Shown here piece after piece: positions 54,898-54,971 of a stretch of DNA of 54,971 nucleotides (positions within the stretch are counted from its first letter, which is position 1; each line of letters opens with the position of its first letter). A program made the position numbers and the translations under genes. This DNA comes from Silicimonas sp. (GTDB taxonomy: Bacteria; Pseudomonadota; Alphaproteobacteria; Rhodobacterales; Rhodobacteraceae). The notes under the pieces are model-generated. The model saw only the letters and a program-made list of their open reading frames with translations. It was not told the origin of the DNA and did no database searches. The DNA lies in assembly GCA_022819605.1 (NCBI GenBank), contig JAJEGW010000107.1, positions 1 to 54,971 on the forward strand. Direction: 5' to 3'.

Positions 54898-54971
54898 ATG
54901 GCGATCGAACGCACATTGTCCATCATCAAGCCCGATGCGACCAAGCGAAACCTGACTGGCAAGATCAACGC
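54898..54971 (+). CDS. ndk: Nucleoside diphosphate kinase (partial, cut by the window end)
   Basis: Only the first 24 residues are present: MAIERTLSIIKPDATKRNL, the start of Ndk, which equalises NTP and dNTP pools by transferring the gamma-phosphate. The active-site His lies beyond the window. ATG 54898 follows GACGAGGA at good spacing. Confidence 0.92.
   Translation, partial: MAIERTLSIIKPDATKRNLTGKIN

Noticed and set aside
54666..54968. 100-codon minus-strand frame overlapping ndk
   Set aside because: Runs antisense through the ndk start and has no domain; only a short ADGFDIIELHAG stretch in another frame looks protein-like, too little to call.

Overview
The window is a piece of a GC-rich alphaproteobacterial chromosome, most likely from the order Rhodobacterales or a close relative. 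This rests on gene content and order: dgt-argS-SPOR-nagZ-scpA-scpB; dcd, tRNA-Pro, merR, ihfA, fabH, plsX, rpmF, DUF177 set against a divergent bamE; an OlsB-type ornithine-lipid acyltransferase; rplM-rpsI with an acidic N-terminal extension on S9; and a TakP-type TRAP transporter. No rRNA, CRISPR array, prophage or intact insertion sequence was seen.

Layout. Positions 1-23,600 are mostly plus-strand housekeeping genes: an AsmA/YhdP-like envelope protein, queA, an MFS carrier, a DUF924 protein, lpdA, a minus-strand GPP34 protein, uvrA, minus-strand xth and an ErpA-type Fe-S carrier, then the block dgt, argS, SPOR protein, nagZ, scpA, scpB. From 22,860 to 29,470 the genes are on the minus strand: outer-membrane barrel, dCTP deaminase, tRNA-Pro(GGG), MerR regulator, ihfA, fabH, plsX, rpmF, DUF177. 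From 29,545 to 34,340 come bamE, msrB (minus), an OlsB-like acyltransferase, an ABC-F ATPase and rplM-rpsI, closed by a clear terminator. A ParD/ParE-type toxin-antitoxin pair, a frameshifted PepSY gene, a ferric-reductase-like membrane protein and an arylsulfotransferase-like beta-propeller follow on the minus strand to 37,821.

The accessory region runs from 37,979 to 54,449, all on the plus strand. It holds a cytochrome P450, a three-gene TRAP transporter (a Tat-exported 2-oxoacid-type binding protein, an intracistronic terminator, a small permease, and a large permease with a long cytoplasmic tail), a XRE-cupin regulator, a split glutamate-synthase-like set (GlxB/GlxC/GlxD, related to N-methylglutamate synthase), a Rieske non-heme oxygenase, a glyoxalase-I-like protein, a glutamine-synthetase-like amide ligase, a MetX-like alpha/beta hydrolase and an Lrp/AsnC regulator. 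The window ends inside ndk.

How the accessory genes may work together (inference): the GS-like protein appears to lack the Asp that binds ammonium in true GS, so it may gamma-glutamylate an organic amine. The Rieske enzyme has Glu where ring-hydroxylating dioxygenases have the bridging Asp, as in carnitine oxygenase CntA. The GlxD-type protein lacks the cysteines that hold the Fe-S cluster in glutamate synthase. Together with a cupin regulator these suggest an uptake-and-catabolism island for a methylated or other organic amine, possibly undescribed. Several long intergenic stretches carry no convincing gene, and many long open frames there are shadows caused by high GC.
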